This document shows, in pieces, positions 29,982 to 39,113 of a DNA stretch of 64,000 nucleotides. Origin of the DNA: Gammaproteobacteria bacterium MFB021 (lineage in GTDB: Bacteria > Pseudomonadota > Gammaproteobacteria > Pseudomonadales > Halomonadaceae); the NCBI GenBank assembly GCA_000737985.1, contig JNVT01000022.1, forward strand, positions 1 through 64,000, written 5' to 3'. The position numbers and the translations under genes are program-made. Each line of letters begins with the position of its first letter. Within the stretch, counting starts at the first letter, position 1. The notes beneath the pieces are model-generated. The model worked only from the letters and a program-made list of their open reading frames with translations, was not told the DNA's origin and did no database searches.

Positions 29982-31255
29982 TGATTGGCCTGGTCGACTG
30001 CAACAACTTCTACGCCAGTTGCGAACGGGTATTCCGCCCGGATTGGGAGGGCCGTCCGGTCGCCGTGCTGAGTAACAACGACGGCTGCGTGATCGCCAGG
30101 AGCACCGAAGCGAATGAGCTGGTCGAGATGGGGGCGCCGGCATTCAAAATCCCGCCGGATGCGCGGCGTGAGCTGATCCTGGTATCGAGCAACTACACGT
30201 TATATGGCGACATGAGCCGACGGGTAACCGCGACGCTGCGCGAATTCACACCGGACGTGGAGATCTACAGCATCGACGAGTCGTTTCTCGGGTTCAATGG
30301 ATTCCCGCTCGACCAGCTCGAGGACCATTGCCAGCGCCTGCGCTACGTCGTGCGTCGGAACACCGGCATTCCAGTCAGCGTTGGGCTGTCGACCAGCCGG
30401 ACGCTGGCCAAGGTCGCCAACAAGCTGGCGAAGAAGGTGGCCGTTTACGAAGGCGTGTGCCTGCTACAGCCGGATAGCGATGTCACGCGCCAGATACTCG
30501 AAGACATGCCCGTCACCGACCTGTGGGGTGTCTCGGGCCGTCTCGGCCAGCGGCTGGCGCAGATGGGTATTGTCACCGCTTGGCAGCTGCGGGAGGAGGA
30601 ACCGAAGCGGGTCCGCGCGAGATTCAGCGTCGTGCAGGAGCGGCTCGTCTACGAACTGCGCGGCATCGATTGTATCGACACCGACGACCTGGGCGAGCCG
30701 AAAAAGAACATCATGACCAGTCGGTCGTTCGGGCGGCTTACGTCAGATCCGCACGAAGTGCGCGCTGCAATCCGCGCCCACGCTTCCCGCGGCGCGGAGA
30801 AGCTGCGCAAGCAAAGTAGCGTTGCCCGGGCGATCCAGGTACACCTGAAGACCAATCGGCATCGCGAGGACCTGGCGCAGTATCACCCCGCGCTCGTTGT
30901 GCAGCTTCCCCACCCTTCAAACGATACGCGGGTGATCGTTGGCGCGGCCCAGGCCGCGCTGGCGCGTATCTGGCGCGACGGCTATCACTACATGAAAGCC
31001 GGCGTGATGATGCTAGATCTCGTCGACCAGGCTACCCAGCAGCACGACATCTTCGATTCCCCGGAAAGCGATGCGGAACGCGAGCGATCGGTCAAGGCCA
31101 GCGCAGTCATGGACGAGCTGAATCGGAAGATGGGCCGCGGCACGGTACGATTGGGCGGAACGAAAGGAAAGGCTGACTGGAAGCTGAAAGCCGAGCTGCT
31201 GACCAGCCGGTACACCACACGATGGGACGAGCTGCCAGTAGCGTGGCTGCGATGA
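29978..31255 (+). CDS. umuC: Translesion DNA polymerase V subunit UmuC
   Basis: A 425-residue Y-family polymerase that copies past damaged bases. LVDCNNFYASCERVF holds the first catalytic Asp, and EIYSIDESFLGF the Asp-Glu pair. The little-finger and C-terminal beta-clamp region follow. It is full length for UmuC. The start overlaps the umuD stop. The GC content and codon use resemble those of host genes more than the AT-rich cassette to its right. Confidence 0.95.
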   Translation: MMIGLVDCNNFYASCERVFRPDWEGRPVAVLSNNDGCVIARSTEANELVEMGAPAFKIPPDARRELILVSSNYTLYGDMSRRVTATLREFTPDVEIYSIDESFLGFNGFPLDQLEDHCQRLRYVVRRNTGIPVSVGLSTSRTLAKVANKLAKKVAVYEGVCLLQPDSDVTRQILEDMPVTDLWGVSGRLGQRLAQMGIVTAWQLREEEPKRVRARFSVVQERLVYELRGIDCIDTDDLGEPKKNIMTSRSFGRLTSDPHEVRAAIRAHASRGAEKLRKQSSVARAIQVHLKTNRHREDLAQYHPALVVQLPHPSNDTRVIVGAAQAALARIWRDGYHYMKAGVMMLDLVDQATQQHDIFDSPESDAERERSVKASAVMDELNRKMGRGTVRLGGTKGKADWKLKAELLTSRYTTRWDELPVAWLR

Positions 31256-31256
31256 T

Positions 31257-31295
31257 GTGCGACATCTCGCACGAGGCCGTAGTCGCGGGACTACA
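31257..31295. terminator. Possible bidirectional hairpins between umuC and yedK
   Basis: GTGCGA-CATC-TCGCAC occupies 31257-31272, and a second stem, GTAGTC/GACTAC, begins near 31280. They fill the gap between two convergent genes, but no U-tract is seen, so terminator activity is tentative. Confidence 0.35.
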
Positions 31296-31953
31296 GCGGA
31301 TTGATGAGCGCCGCGTTACCATCATCGCCAGGTCGGTTAACGGCGGTGCTGACAGGCCAATGTTGAATCAGGTCCGCGGCAATGTGCCGAGTGACGCCAC
31401 GGATGGCGTCACGCTCAGTGAAATGCGGATCGAGCCACGGCTCGAGCGAGTCATCGGAGAGCGCCAGCGGCATTCGGTCGTGCACCTCTTTCGCACTCCC
31501 CCGCGCCGGCTCGGTGATGATCGCCACCCCAGGCGCCCGGTCATCGCCCCGGTCGGTCCAGATGCCAGCGAGGTACAGCGTCTGGTCGTCGGAACGGGTG
31601 ATGTAGTGCGGCTGCTTGCGACCATCGACGGATAGCCACTCGTACCAGCCGTCTGCGGGAATGAGGCAACGGTGACGCTTGAAGGATAGCGCGAAGTAGC
31701 GGCTGGTCGCGACGGTCTCGGCCTTGGCATTAATCGGTTGGGGCGCTTTAGTGTCAGCCCAAGCAGGCCGATAGCCCCACCAGAGCTGTTCGATCATCAC
31801 CGGCGCCTCAGCGTCGGCACGACGCGCAACACTGATCAGCGTACCGGGTGGGACGTTGTAGCGGGGCTCAGCGTCGGCGAGCAGGTCGGGCTGGGCCACG
31901 GCCTCAGCGAGCGCTGAAAGATCGAGTGAATGGAAAGCGAATCGTCCACACAT
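31291..31953 (-). CDS. yedK: SRAP/HMCES-type abasic-site protein (YedK)
   Basis: A 220-residue SOS-response-associated peptidase family protein. It begins MCGRF, with Cys2 as the residue that forms a thiazolidine crosslink to abasic sites in single-stranded DNA. Asn75 in PINAKAET, Glu105 in GWYEW and the His in VHDRMPLAL complete the active site. It shields AP sites at replication forks. It converges on the umuDC operon, making a compact DNA-damage cluster, but I see no LexA box at its own start. Confidence 0.92.
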   Translation of the reverse strand: MCGRFAFHSLDLSALAEAVAQPDLLADAEPRYNVPPGTLISVARRADAEAPVMIEQLWWGYRPAWADTKAPQPINAKAETVATSRYFALSFKRHRCLIPADGWYEWLSVDGRKQPHYITRSDDQTLYLAGIWTDRGDDRAPGVAIITEPARGSAKEVHDRMPLALSDDSLEPWLDPHFTERDAIRGVTRHIAADLIQHWPVSTAVNRPGDDGNAALINPL

Positions 31954-31992
31954 GCTACTCTCACACCAAACCGTTCAAGCTGGGGATGGAGT

Positions 31993-32328
31993 ATGGCAGG
32001 GATAAGGCTAGAGGGTGACATGCATGTCACAATTTCTGGAGGCACCTTTGAAAGGGTGGACTGCGGGATAGAGCAGACAGGAGGACAAAGAACAAGATTG
32101 ATCGGGAACACTTTCATAGGCTCAGGCGTTTTTTATAGAGCAAATGACACAAACAATATCGAGGCCATTGACAACAATCGCCTATCGACATCGGAAGGAG
32201 AGGTCAAAGGCCCCCAAAAGTCCAAAATGCTTTCATCTAACAATATTCAGCAGGAGTTGCATCGAAACAAAGAGGCAGCACCATTAAACCCCATAACACT
32301 AGCAATCAGGCGTGTATTGTATGGATGA
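31993..32328 (+). CDS. Small beta-helix-like hypothetical protein (AT-rich cassette)
   Basis: A 110-residue protein I cannot name. Residues 1-60 (MHVTISGGTFERVDCGIEQTG, RLIGNTFIGSG) have the alternating hydrophobic/Gly/Asn pattern of right-handed parallel beta-helix rungs; the rest is polar. GGAG precedes the ATG at 31993. GC content drops sharply here compared with yedK, pointing to recent transfer. Its stop overlaps the start of the next small gene, so the pair is an operon. It sits at the outer end of the prophage, where cargo genes are common. Confidence 0.5.
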   Translation: MAGIRLEGDMHVTISGGTFERVDCGIEQTGGQRTRLIGNTFIGSGVFYRANDTNNIEAIDNNRLSTSEGEVKGPQKSKMLSSNNIQQELHRNKEAAPLNPITLAIRRVLYG

Positions 32329-32578
32329 TGAAAAAAATGAACCCATGTTTGACTTTAAGAGATCTAAAGTCAACAACTTGAGTCAGAACCATACCGACTC
32401 GGGAACAATGGTCAAGAGCGATGAAGAAACAGAATTTAAAAAAATAACCAAAAACACAAGGGGAAAAAAGAGAGAAAAGACGTCTCACAGGGTGTTATTA
32501 GAGCTATACAAGATCCCAATCGGAATAGCTATTGCGGTCGCCTCGGCATTAATCATCGCCTATTTTAATATTAAATAG
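32321..32578 (+). CDS. Small C-terminally anchored membrane protein, unknown
   Basis: An 85-residue protein with a very polar Lys/Glu/Asp-rich N-terminal part (residues 1-60) and one strong transmembrane segment at the C-terminus (IPIGIAIAVASALIIAYF). ATG at 32321 is used; GTG at 32312 is the alternative. It overlaps the preceding gene by 8 bp and shares its AT-rich composition. Function is unknown. A tail-anchored toxin, exclusion or sensor protein is conceivable, but nothing in the sequence decides this. Confidence 0.5.
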   Translation: MDDEKNEPMFDFKRSKVNNLSQNHTDSGTMVKSDEETEFKKITKNTRGKKREKTSHRVLLELYKIPIGIAIAVASALIIAYFNIK

Positions 32579-32596
32579 ACTTGGCGATGGCATGAG

Positions 32597-32630
32597 GGCT
32601 GGCGTGCCGGATAGTGCGTATACGCCAGCC
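32597..32630. terminator. 9-bp-stem hairpin between convergent genes
   Basis: GGCTGGCGT pairs perfectly with ACGCCAGCC around a 16-base loop. It lies in the 129-bp gap where the AT-rich plus-strand cassette converges on the leftward late operon. No clear U-tract follows, so it is a probable rather than certain terminator. No other feature is seen in the gap. Confidence 0.4.
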
Positions 32631-32707
32631 ACCCATTGCTATATTCTCCCAATATATGTTGCCAAACTTACCTAGCACCGCACTTATTTTGCAGAGCTAG
32701 ATTCAAG

Positions 32708-33628
32708 CTAGGGCTGGTCAGACTTCGGCATCGCAAGGCGCAGGTCAATCCAACGCCCATCAGGGATATTGATCGGATTCCCGGCAACGATCATAGCGGT
32801 CTCGTAATCAAACCGCCGGCCGAACGTGCGGACTGTGATCGTGCCGTCCTCAGCCGTCTCTGTCTCGACGAAGCACAGCCGGTTGCCGTTGACGTCCTGG
32901 GGGATTTCGATTGTCCAGCCGTCAGTTGCAAAGCCCAGCGAGCCGGTGACTGTGTAGACACCCACATCATCATGGGAGGCTGTCACGCCCTTGGCCTCTC
33001 CGTTATACGCGCCACATCCGTCGAGCGTAAAACCCTCGCCACTGGCATATTCAGCGACATTGGCCAAGCGAAAAATCGGAGATGCCGATTTTATAAACCC
33101 ATTACTGTCAATAGTCGTAATTGCCGTACTAAGCAACTCAGCTGCTCCGGCAGCGTAGCGAGTCGCGGCATATGTTGACTCAATCCACGCCCTAGGGCGA
33201 AAATTAGAGCCATCCGGGGAACCAGAGCTCCCGATATAAATCATCCGGGAATCACTGCTTCGCTTTAATTTTAGTATCGAAGAGTACTGAGCGCCATTAG
33301 GATAGCCCTCCGGTTTACCGCTGTTTGCAGCATAAATACCGGTAGCAGACGTCAGAACGTCGTCGGAAAATGAATTTGATCCGGTGTTTCCTATTCCATA
33401 TTTCTGCATCTCAACAAGCGCCGCAGCGACGAAGCCGAGATTCGCGCGCAAAGTAGCAGGATTACCAACCGGCGCCGCGGACAGCGTGTCGATAAGCGAC
33501 AGGTCGCCAAACTCGCCGCTTTGCCCAACTTTGACGCCTCCCTTCAAAACAGCCACAAGGTCGGCGGCCCCCTGGGATACCTGCGCCAGCCATTCGTTTG
33601 TCTGATCGTAATTCGTCGGTGCTGCCAT
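32708..33628 (-). CDS. Phage tail fibre protein
   Basis: A 306-residue protein at the distal end of the late operon. The C-terminal part reads GSLGFATDGWTIEIPQDVNG and TVRTFGRRFDYETA, resembling the C-terminal domain of lambdoid side-tail fibre proteins, which contact the host surface. The N-terminal half (TNYDQTNEWLAQVSQGAADL) would attach to the tail tip. It is 7 bp downstream of the J-like gene. Receptor specificity cannot be predicted. Confidence 0.7.
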   Translation of the reverse strand: MAAPTNYDQTNEWLAQVSQGAADLVAVLKGGVKVGQSGEFGDLSLIDTLSAAPVGNPATLRANLGFVAAALVEMQKYGIGNTGSNSFSDDVLTSATGIYAANSGKPEGYPNGAQYSSILKLKRSSDSRMIYIGSSGSPDGSNFRPRAWIESTYAATRYAAGAAELLSTAITTIDSNGFIKSASPIFRLANVAEYASGEGFTLDGCGAYNGEAKGVTASHDDVGVYTVTGSLGFATDGWTIEIPQDVNGNRLCFVETETAEDGTITVRTFGRRFDYETAMIVAGNPINIPDGRWIDLRLAMPKSDQP

Positions 33629-33635
33629 GTTGCCC

Positions 33636-36600
33636 TCACTTTTTCAGCGTCGTCAATTCGATAAAGCGTTCGGATACCGTGAAATCACGGCTGGTGTTGA
33701 AATCACCGGCGTTAAAATCTCCGGCCGCTTCTATGGCGACCGTTCGGCTTCCATTCCAACCGGATATAACCATCGGTAGGTGTGCATAGTCGGTGACATC
33801 GACGGTAGCGCCGTTACCGTCACCGTAGGCTCTATAGTCATATAAGCGCCCATACACCCGCGCCCAGCGGTAGACTTCCTGTCCATTGACTGTGATGCGC
33901 AACAGCATACTGGCGCGTGCGTATGAATCATCCGATGCCACTAAGCGGTACATAAAAGCTGTTTTGACAGAGACCCCTTTACCCACAGGGTCAATCGACG
34001 CAGATATAACGCTGCTCCAAGCGTTAGTTCCATTGTTGCCATGCGGCATGGATTTTTCATCTTGGTTGACGTTAGAAGACGAGACAGATACCGCACCATC
34101 TCGTATGTTTACGCTGTCCACGGCATTTACACTCTGCGCCGATAGCTTGCCGGCAAACGTCCCAGTCGCGCCTTCCAGCCGCCCCCGAATCACTGCATTG
34201 TTGAGCTCTGCAGAGCCGTCAGCGTTGATCGACCAGCCAGCGGTGCCACTCTGATAGTTCGGCGAGCGCGCATTCTCGACCGTCAAGAACTTGGCCTTTA
34301 TTTTTCCGTTCTGGATCAGAACCTCGCCGCTATCGCTGACCAGCTTGCTGAACTTCACCGTGCCAATCAGCGCCTCGGGGATGATTACCCGGCCATCTGT
34401 CACTACGAATGCGGTCACCAACTCGCCACTGATCGGATTCAGGATCGCAAACTGATCAGCGATGCCAACGATCTGGGCCGTACCGCCGGCGACTTGGATG
34501 CCAACGACGCCCTTGACGCCATTCACGTCGACGGTGGTGACTGCCTGTGCGACAGCCCCTGTCGACGGGTCATAGACCGCAGCCAACTCCTGGCGCACCT
34601 GCGCGACCTGCTGATCCTTCTCGACGCTCACGGTCGTGATCTGCTGCGCCAGGGCGGTTTCGGCATCGACGCGCACCAAGTTCTCGACGTCGACGACGGC
34701 GTTGCCGAGGGCGTTCTGGGTCTGCAGCGTCGCCTGCTGGATCGCCTGGGCTAGCTCGTCGAGCGCGATAGTCTGCTCGAGCGTGCTGATCGATGCATTG
34801 ACGCCGTTCAGGCTCGACTGCAGGTTGCTCACCGACTGCGTGAGCGCCTGTGTGCTGGTAGTGAGCGTCGTGATGCGCTGCTCGAAATCAGCTGAGCTGT
34901 CGTCGTACTCGCTGCGCAGTTGAGTAAGCAGATCGGCAGTGGCTTCGGTAGTTGTTGAGAGCGCCGAAAGTTGCTGAGTGAGGCCGGCGATCGATGAACC
35001 AAATGACGTGCTCAGCGTCGTGATCTGCTGCGCCAGCGCCTGCTCTTCGCCGACCCTGACGACGTGCTCGACGTCCAGCACCGCATTGCCCAGCGCGGTC
35101 TGCGCCTGCAACACGGCATGCCGGATGTCCTCCTCGATGGCCAGAAAATCGCCGTTGTCGACTGCCTGCTGGGCCTTTTCAAGCGCTGACGTAGCGTTCT
35201 GCTGGGCCTGGGTAATGCTCTCCGTGATGCCGTCGATTGTGCCTGCCAGTCCGTCGATGTCGTTTTCCAGCTGATCAACGATGCCGCCAGGCTTGCGCAG
35301 GTTGTCGTCTACTGCATCCAGGATCGCGTCGAAGTCCTGCCGCGTGGTGACCTTGAGCGCGTAGAACTCCGAGACCGAGTAGACCGTGTACGCCTGCACG
35401 TAGTACCAGTAGTCGGTGCCGGGCTGCAGGTCGGCGTCTACCATGACGGTGCTGACGCCAAGGTCGACGGCGCCGGCGGCGACTTCGCTCGGCTGCAGCT
35501 CGATCGCTGAGCGGTAGAATCGGTACTGGCTGCCGACGTAGATCGACTGCGGGCGCAGGGTCACCGAGAAGGTGCCGACCTCCACATCGACCGCGCTGGG
35601 TGTGACCGCGGCCTGGCCGGTCACGTCGAGCGAGACCTCGGCCGACCAGGGCGATACGCGGTCGCGGTTGCGCGCGCGCAACTGCACCACGTACTCGGTG
35701 TGGTCTTCGATGTCCGCGATCGCCAGCGTGCCGGTGGCCGGGAACGGGCCGGCGTAGTCCCACTGGGTGATGGCGAGTTGCCGATAGCGAGCTTCCACCT
35801 GGACCGTCGGCGAACCGACCCGCACCGGGAAGATGTACGAGACGCGGATCAGCGTGCGATAGCTGCCGTCGGCGTTGCGGGTCGCCGCCGTGGAGTCGCC
35901 GCGCGCGCTGGTGATCACCGGCGCCGGCGGCGCCACCTGACGCGGGTCGATCGGATTGGTGATGCCCGGGTCATAGATCGGATCGTTGGCGAAGTCGTAG
36001 ATGTCCACCGCCGCCGGCACCAGGGTCAGGGTCGCGGTGAAGTCCGGGCCCGGGTCGATCCGGGTGATCTTCGTGTCGATCGTCTCGCGCCCGAGCTCAC
36101 CGTAGGTGACCAGGTCACCGGGGTGCAGGTCGTAGGCCTCGGCACCGATCGAGAGCGTGCGCACCATGCCGATCTCGTCAGCCGTGACCGGGATCAACAC
36201 CTGCTCGCCGTCCTGCTGGCGCGCGCGGATGCCATAGCTGCGCTCGGTGGTGTATTCGACCCGGCTATCGAGCGTGATGCGGTTGTTCACATCGTCGACG
36301 GATTCGATACGGGCGCTGGCCAGCCCAACCTTCAGCACGTCCGAGGCGAGCGAGCAGCGGTTGCCGCGCACGGCCGCGAGGTTCTCCCAGTCCATGTCCG
36401 CGGTGAAGGTTTCGGGGCGCAGTATCGCCTGCCGGAAGTGGTAGTTGCCGTGGAACGCCGCCTCGGTGGCACTCCCTACCCCCTGGGTCTCGAAGTCCTC
36501 GAAGATGGTGGCATTCTGCGCGTTGTACCCGTCGCGATAGACGATCAGCTCCGCGTCTGTGCCATTGGCGGCACCGGTGTCGTAGTCCACGTACTTCACG

Positions 36601-38222
36601 CGCAGAGCGTGCGGCAGCTTGCGGAACTGCCGGCTCGCGCGCAGGCGCGAGGCGTTGCGCGGCGTGATCATCTGGGTGACCGGCTCGTTGGGGTCATCGC
36701 GCACGATGCCATAGAGGCCGTCCTGCAGACTGAACGAGCCCTGGCCCGTCGCCGCGATGGTGCGGCAGCGCTGGAACAGCGTCTCGTTGCTGTCGTGCAC
36801 CCATGAGTAGCCGAGCCCGGCGCTTGCGCAGAAGGTCGCCCAAGACTGGATTTCGGGCAGGTTGATCTGAGCGTCGGTGATCGGCCGCGCCACCTGCTCC
36901 CCAGTCAGCGCGTCGAGGTACGCCCAGGCCGGGCTGCTGGTGGCCTGCAGGCTGAACGATGAGCCATTCCACACGCGCAGCACGGCCTGAGTGCGGATCG
37001 AGAGCTGATCGACGACACCGTTGAGCTGATCGGTCGCGCGGATGCGCAGCGCCATCAGCAGGTGGCGGTCATTGCCGTAAGCCGGGTTGTCGCCCTGGAT
37101 CGAGCGCAGCGCCGACCACTGGGCGTCGGCGACCACCGCCTCGCGGTTTCCACCACTGGTGCGCACGCGGGTCACACGCACGTCGTACTGCCCTTTCGGC
37201 ACGCCCCAGCGCCAGTTGCGGCGCAGCGTGGTCTTCGAGCGCGAGGAGACGATGACCGACCGCTTGGGCGTCCAGGCGGTATCGCCGACCAGCCGATGCT
37301 CGATCAGGATCTCGACGTTGACGGTCGAGAGCTTGCCCTTGGAGTCCAGGGCATACAGGCCCGCGGGCCAGACGATATCGACGCTGATCTCGGTGGTGTC
37401 GACCGCTGTGGTACGCACCCCGCCCACCTGGTCCTGGGAGTCAAGGTGGCCGCCGCCGGTGGTCTTGTCCTGCAGGTCCAGCGCGATGCCCGGCACCTCT
37501 TCGACGATGTCCTGGGTGTAGAGCGTCAGTTGGTCGCGCGTGCCGATCTCCCATTCGACACCCTCATACTCGCCCAGGCTGGTTTCGCCGATGCGGATCG
37601 CCCCGCCGACGTCGGCATTGGCCAGCACCGGCAGACCCGGTCCAACGCGGTGGCCAGCGATCTCGAGCGGGCCATAGCCCAGACACAGCAGCATGCGCAG
37701 ATACTGGTCGTCGCCAGCGGACTCGGTCACCGAGTTACCGGCCAGCGGCGGAAACCAGCGCGGGTTGCCGTAAACACGCGGAATGACGCCGTACGGATTG
37801 GCGCGGTTCTGGCTGCCCGTCAGCGAGCTGCGCACGGTGCTGCCGGATTGCGATTCAGGCGCGCTGGGAATTTTCGGCGGTATCAGCATGTTGATCGCCG
37901 CACTACCTGCCACGTTGATACCTGCCGCGGCTACGGCACCCCAGGGGCCGCCAATCGTGAAGCCCACATATGCTGCGGCAACCGCGACAGCCACCTGCAA
38001 TACCGAACCGAGGATGTCATCGTCCCCGGGCACAACTACCACATGCACCACCCCTGCCGGCAAGACTTCCGCCCACCGCTCCCGGGGCCAGGGCGTGCCA
38101 TTTACCTGCGCATTGAATCCTTGGAGACAAGGCACGAAGTCGGACAACTTAGCGTTGTCGCCCATGTCGACCTCATACAGGTCACTTCGCAGCGGGTGTG
38201 GCCGAGCGATCAGAGTCGTCAT
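33636..38222 (-). CDS. Tail tip / host specificity protein, J-like
   Basis: A 1528-residue central tail fibre protein. The N-terminus has a hydrophobic segment (VLQVAVAVAAAYVGFTIGGPWG) and the YGVIPRVYGNPRWFPPLAGN motif typical of lambda gpJ homologues. Fibronectin-type III-like beta domains occur around residues 760-960, followed by a long coiled-coil of repeated TLST/LQNALGNAVVDVE segments (about 980-1240) and a C-terminal receptor-binding region. Its start at 38222 has GAGG upstream; a terminator hairpin sits just before it. J proteins assemble at the tail tip and trigger DNA delivery after receptor contact. Confidence 0.85.
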   Translation of the reverse strand: MTTLIARPHPLRSDLYEVDMGDNAKLSDFVPCLQGFNAQVNGTPWPRERWAEVLPAGVVHVVVVPGDDDILGSVLQVAVAVAAAYVGFTIGGPWGAVAAAGINVAGSAAINMLIPPKIPSAPESQSGSTVRSSLTGSQNRANPYGVIPRVYGNPRWFPPLAGNSVTESAGDDQYLRMLLCLGYGPLEIAGHRVGPGLPVLANADVGGAIRIGETSLGEYEGVEWEIGTRDQLTLYTQDIVEEVPGIALDLQDKTTGGGHLDSQDQVGGVRTTAVDTTEISVDIVWPAGLYALDSKGKLSTVNVEILIEHRLVGDTAWTPKRSVIVSSRSKTTLRRNWRWGVPKGQYDVRVTRVRTSGGNREAVVADAQWSALRSIQGDNPAYGNDRHLLMALRIRATDQLNGVVDQLSIRTQAVLRVWNGSSFSLQATSSPAWAYLDALTGEQVARPITDAQINLPEIQSWATFCASAGLGYSWVHDSNETLFQRCRTIAATGQGSFSLQDGLYGIVRDDPNEPVTQMITPRNASRLRASRQFRKLPHALRVKYVDYDTGAANGTDAELIVYRDGYNAQNATIFEDFETQGVGSATEAAFHGNYHFRQAILRPETFTADMDWENLAAVRGNRCSLASDVLKVGLASARIESVDDVNNRITLDSRVEYTTERSYGIRARQQDGEQVLIPVTADEIGMVRTLSIGAEAYDLHPGDLVTYGELGRETIDTKITRIDPGPDFTATLTLVPAAVDIYDFANDPIYDPGITNPIDPRQVAPPAPVITSARGDSTAATRNADGSYRTLIRVSYIFPVRVGSPTVQVEARYRQLAITQWDYAGPFPATGTLAIADIEDHTEYVVQLRARNRDRVSPWSAEVSLDVTGQAAVTPSAVDVEVGTFSVTLRPQSIYVGSQYRFYRSAIELQPSEVAAGAVDLGVSTVMVDADLQPGTDYWYYVQAYTVYSVSEFYALKVTTRQDFDAILDAVDDNLRKPGGIVDQLENDIDGLAGTIDGITESITQAQQNATSALEKAQQAVDNGDFLAIEEDIRHAVLQAQTALGNAVLDVEHVVRVGEEQALAQQITTLSTSFGSSIAGLTQQLSALSTTTEATADLLTQLRSEYDDSSADFEQRITTLTTSTQALTQSVSNLQSSLNGVNASISTLEQTIALDELAQAIQQATLQTQNALGNAVVDVENLVRVDAETALAQQITTVSVEKDQQVAQVRQELAAVYDPSTGAVAQAVTTVDVNGVKGVVGIQVAGGTAQIVGIADQFAILNPISGELVTAFVVTDGRVIIPEALIGTVKFSKLVSDSGEVLIQNGKIKAKFLTVENARSPNYQSGTAGWSINADGSAELNNAVIRGRLEGATGTFAGKLSAQSVNAVDSVNIRDGAVSVSSSNVNQDEKSMPHGNNGTNAWSSVISASIDPVGKGVSVKTAFMYRLVASDDSYARASMLLRITVNGQEVYRWARVYGRLYDYRAYGDGNGATVDVTDYAHLPMVISGWNGSRTVAIEAAGDFNAGDFNTSRDFTVSERFIELTTLKK

Positions 38223-38238
38223 GCATACCTCGGAAACG

Positions 38239-38263
38239 AAAAAGCCCGACACATGGCCGGGCT
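38239..38263 (-). terminator. Intrinsic terminator before the J-like gene
   Basis: On the minus strand an AGCCCGGC/GTCGGGCT stem (one mismatch) with a 5-base loop is followed by five U residues. It lies between the lipoprotein stop and the J start, so transcription reaching J must read through it or start anew. Confidence 0.7.
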
Positions 38264-38283
38264 CAAGAATAGAGGGTTGAGAA

Positions 38284-38697
38284 TCAGAAGAGTGTTGGAG
38301 AGAGCGTCACCGAAAATGCGCCGTCTGCCGCGGTGCGGAAGTAGTAGGTTTGGTCCGGGGATATGGCCGTGACCTCACTGTCGCGACCGCTGCACATCAG
38401 CCCACTCGTTGCCGCTTCGATCAATGTCCGCCCAGGCGACACTGCAAAAGTCACCGATTCGCCTGGCTCAAGCGTTGCTGCGCGCTGGTGATTGATGAAG
38501 ACATCGATCGCGCACCCTGAGCCGGTCATACCCTTATCGCGCAATATCTGGATGGTGCCGGTTCCCGGCGCCGGGGGCCGAGAGAGATAAACGCGATCAG
38601 CGGGCGCCGACGTTGCTGTTTCAGGTGTCGAGGGCTGGTTGGCACAACCTGCCAGCCCAAGCGCGACGAGTGCTGCGACTATCGCCAGATGCTTCAT
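38284..38697 (-). CDS. Phage-encoded lipoprotein, possible exclusion factor
   Basis: A 137-residue protein with a lipoprotein signal peptide: a Lys-start, hydrophobic core and lipobox LAGC (Cys18). The mature part has GSGCAIDVFINHQRAATLEPGESVTFAVSPG, a compact beta pattern like DUF2846-type small lipoproteins. It lies within the tail operon directly before the J gene and ends at a terminator. Lipoproteins in this position in other phages sometimes block the receptor against superinfection; that role is inferred from location only. Confidence 0.6.
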   Translation of the reverse strand: MKHLAIVAALVALGLAGCANQPSTPETATSAPADRVYLSRPPAPGTGTIQILRDKGMTGSGCAIDVFINHQRAATLEPGESVTFAVSPGRTLIEAATSGLMCSGRDSEVTAISPDQTYYFRTAADGAFSVTLSPTLF

Positions 38698-38762
38698 GGA
38701 TCCCCCGAAATGAAAAGCGCCGTCCTAAGCCAGATGACACAGAGATCAAAGATTCTGCTTGT

Positions 38763-39113
38763 TCACGAGGATTGTAATTCTTGAAGCTTCTCCTGAAGCT
38801 TCTTTGCCTTAGCCAACGCGACCCTAGCCTTTTGAGCAGTCACCTTAGCATTGAGGTGGTAGTCTGCCTCTACCCGCATGCTTAAAAGGTCATTAATTGC
38901 ATTATGGAGAGCGTGATGCTTACCACTAAAAGCGCTTACTACCTTATCATGCGTATTACCACTACCACGAAGACCAAGTTGATTAATAACACTGGTCGCG
39001 GGATAAAACACGGAATAGTAACTACGCCCTATTGATGCTCGATACGCCACCTCAGTTTGATTTTCGGTATATATCTTGTAGGCAAAGTCTAAAACATCTT
39101 CAGGCTTCATCAT
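38763..39113 (-). CDS. HEPN-like domain protein (small partner of two-gene module)
   Basis: A 116-residue helical protein. AYRASIGRSYYSVFYPA followed by THDKVVSAFSG matches the R-x-YY plus His pattern of HEPN-type proteins related to toxin and abortive-infection components. The C-terminus is a basic coiled coil (ARVALAKAKKLQEKLQELQ). It overlaps the upstream 256-residue gene by 14 bp, so the two are coupled. Base composition is clearly more AT-rich than the flanking tail genes, pointing to an inserted cargo module. Assignment as HEPN is by motif recognition, and RNase activity is not proven by the sequence. Confidence 0.55.
   Translation of the reverse strand: MMKPEDVLDFAYKIYTENQTEVAYRASIGRSYYSVFYPATSVINQLGLRGSGNTHDKVVSAFSGKHHALHNAINDLLSMRVEADYHLNAKVTAQKARVALAKAKKLQEKLQELQSS

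Noticed and set aside
31954-32707. Left attachment site of the prophage
   Set aside because: The right end is outside the window, so no direct repeat pair can be compared and no site can be supported.
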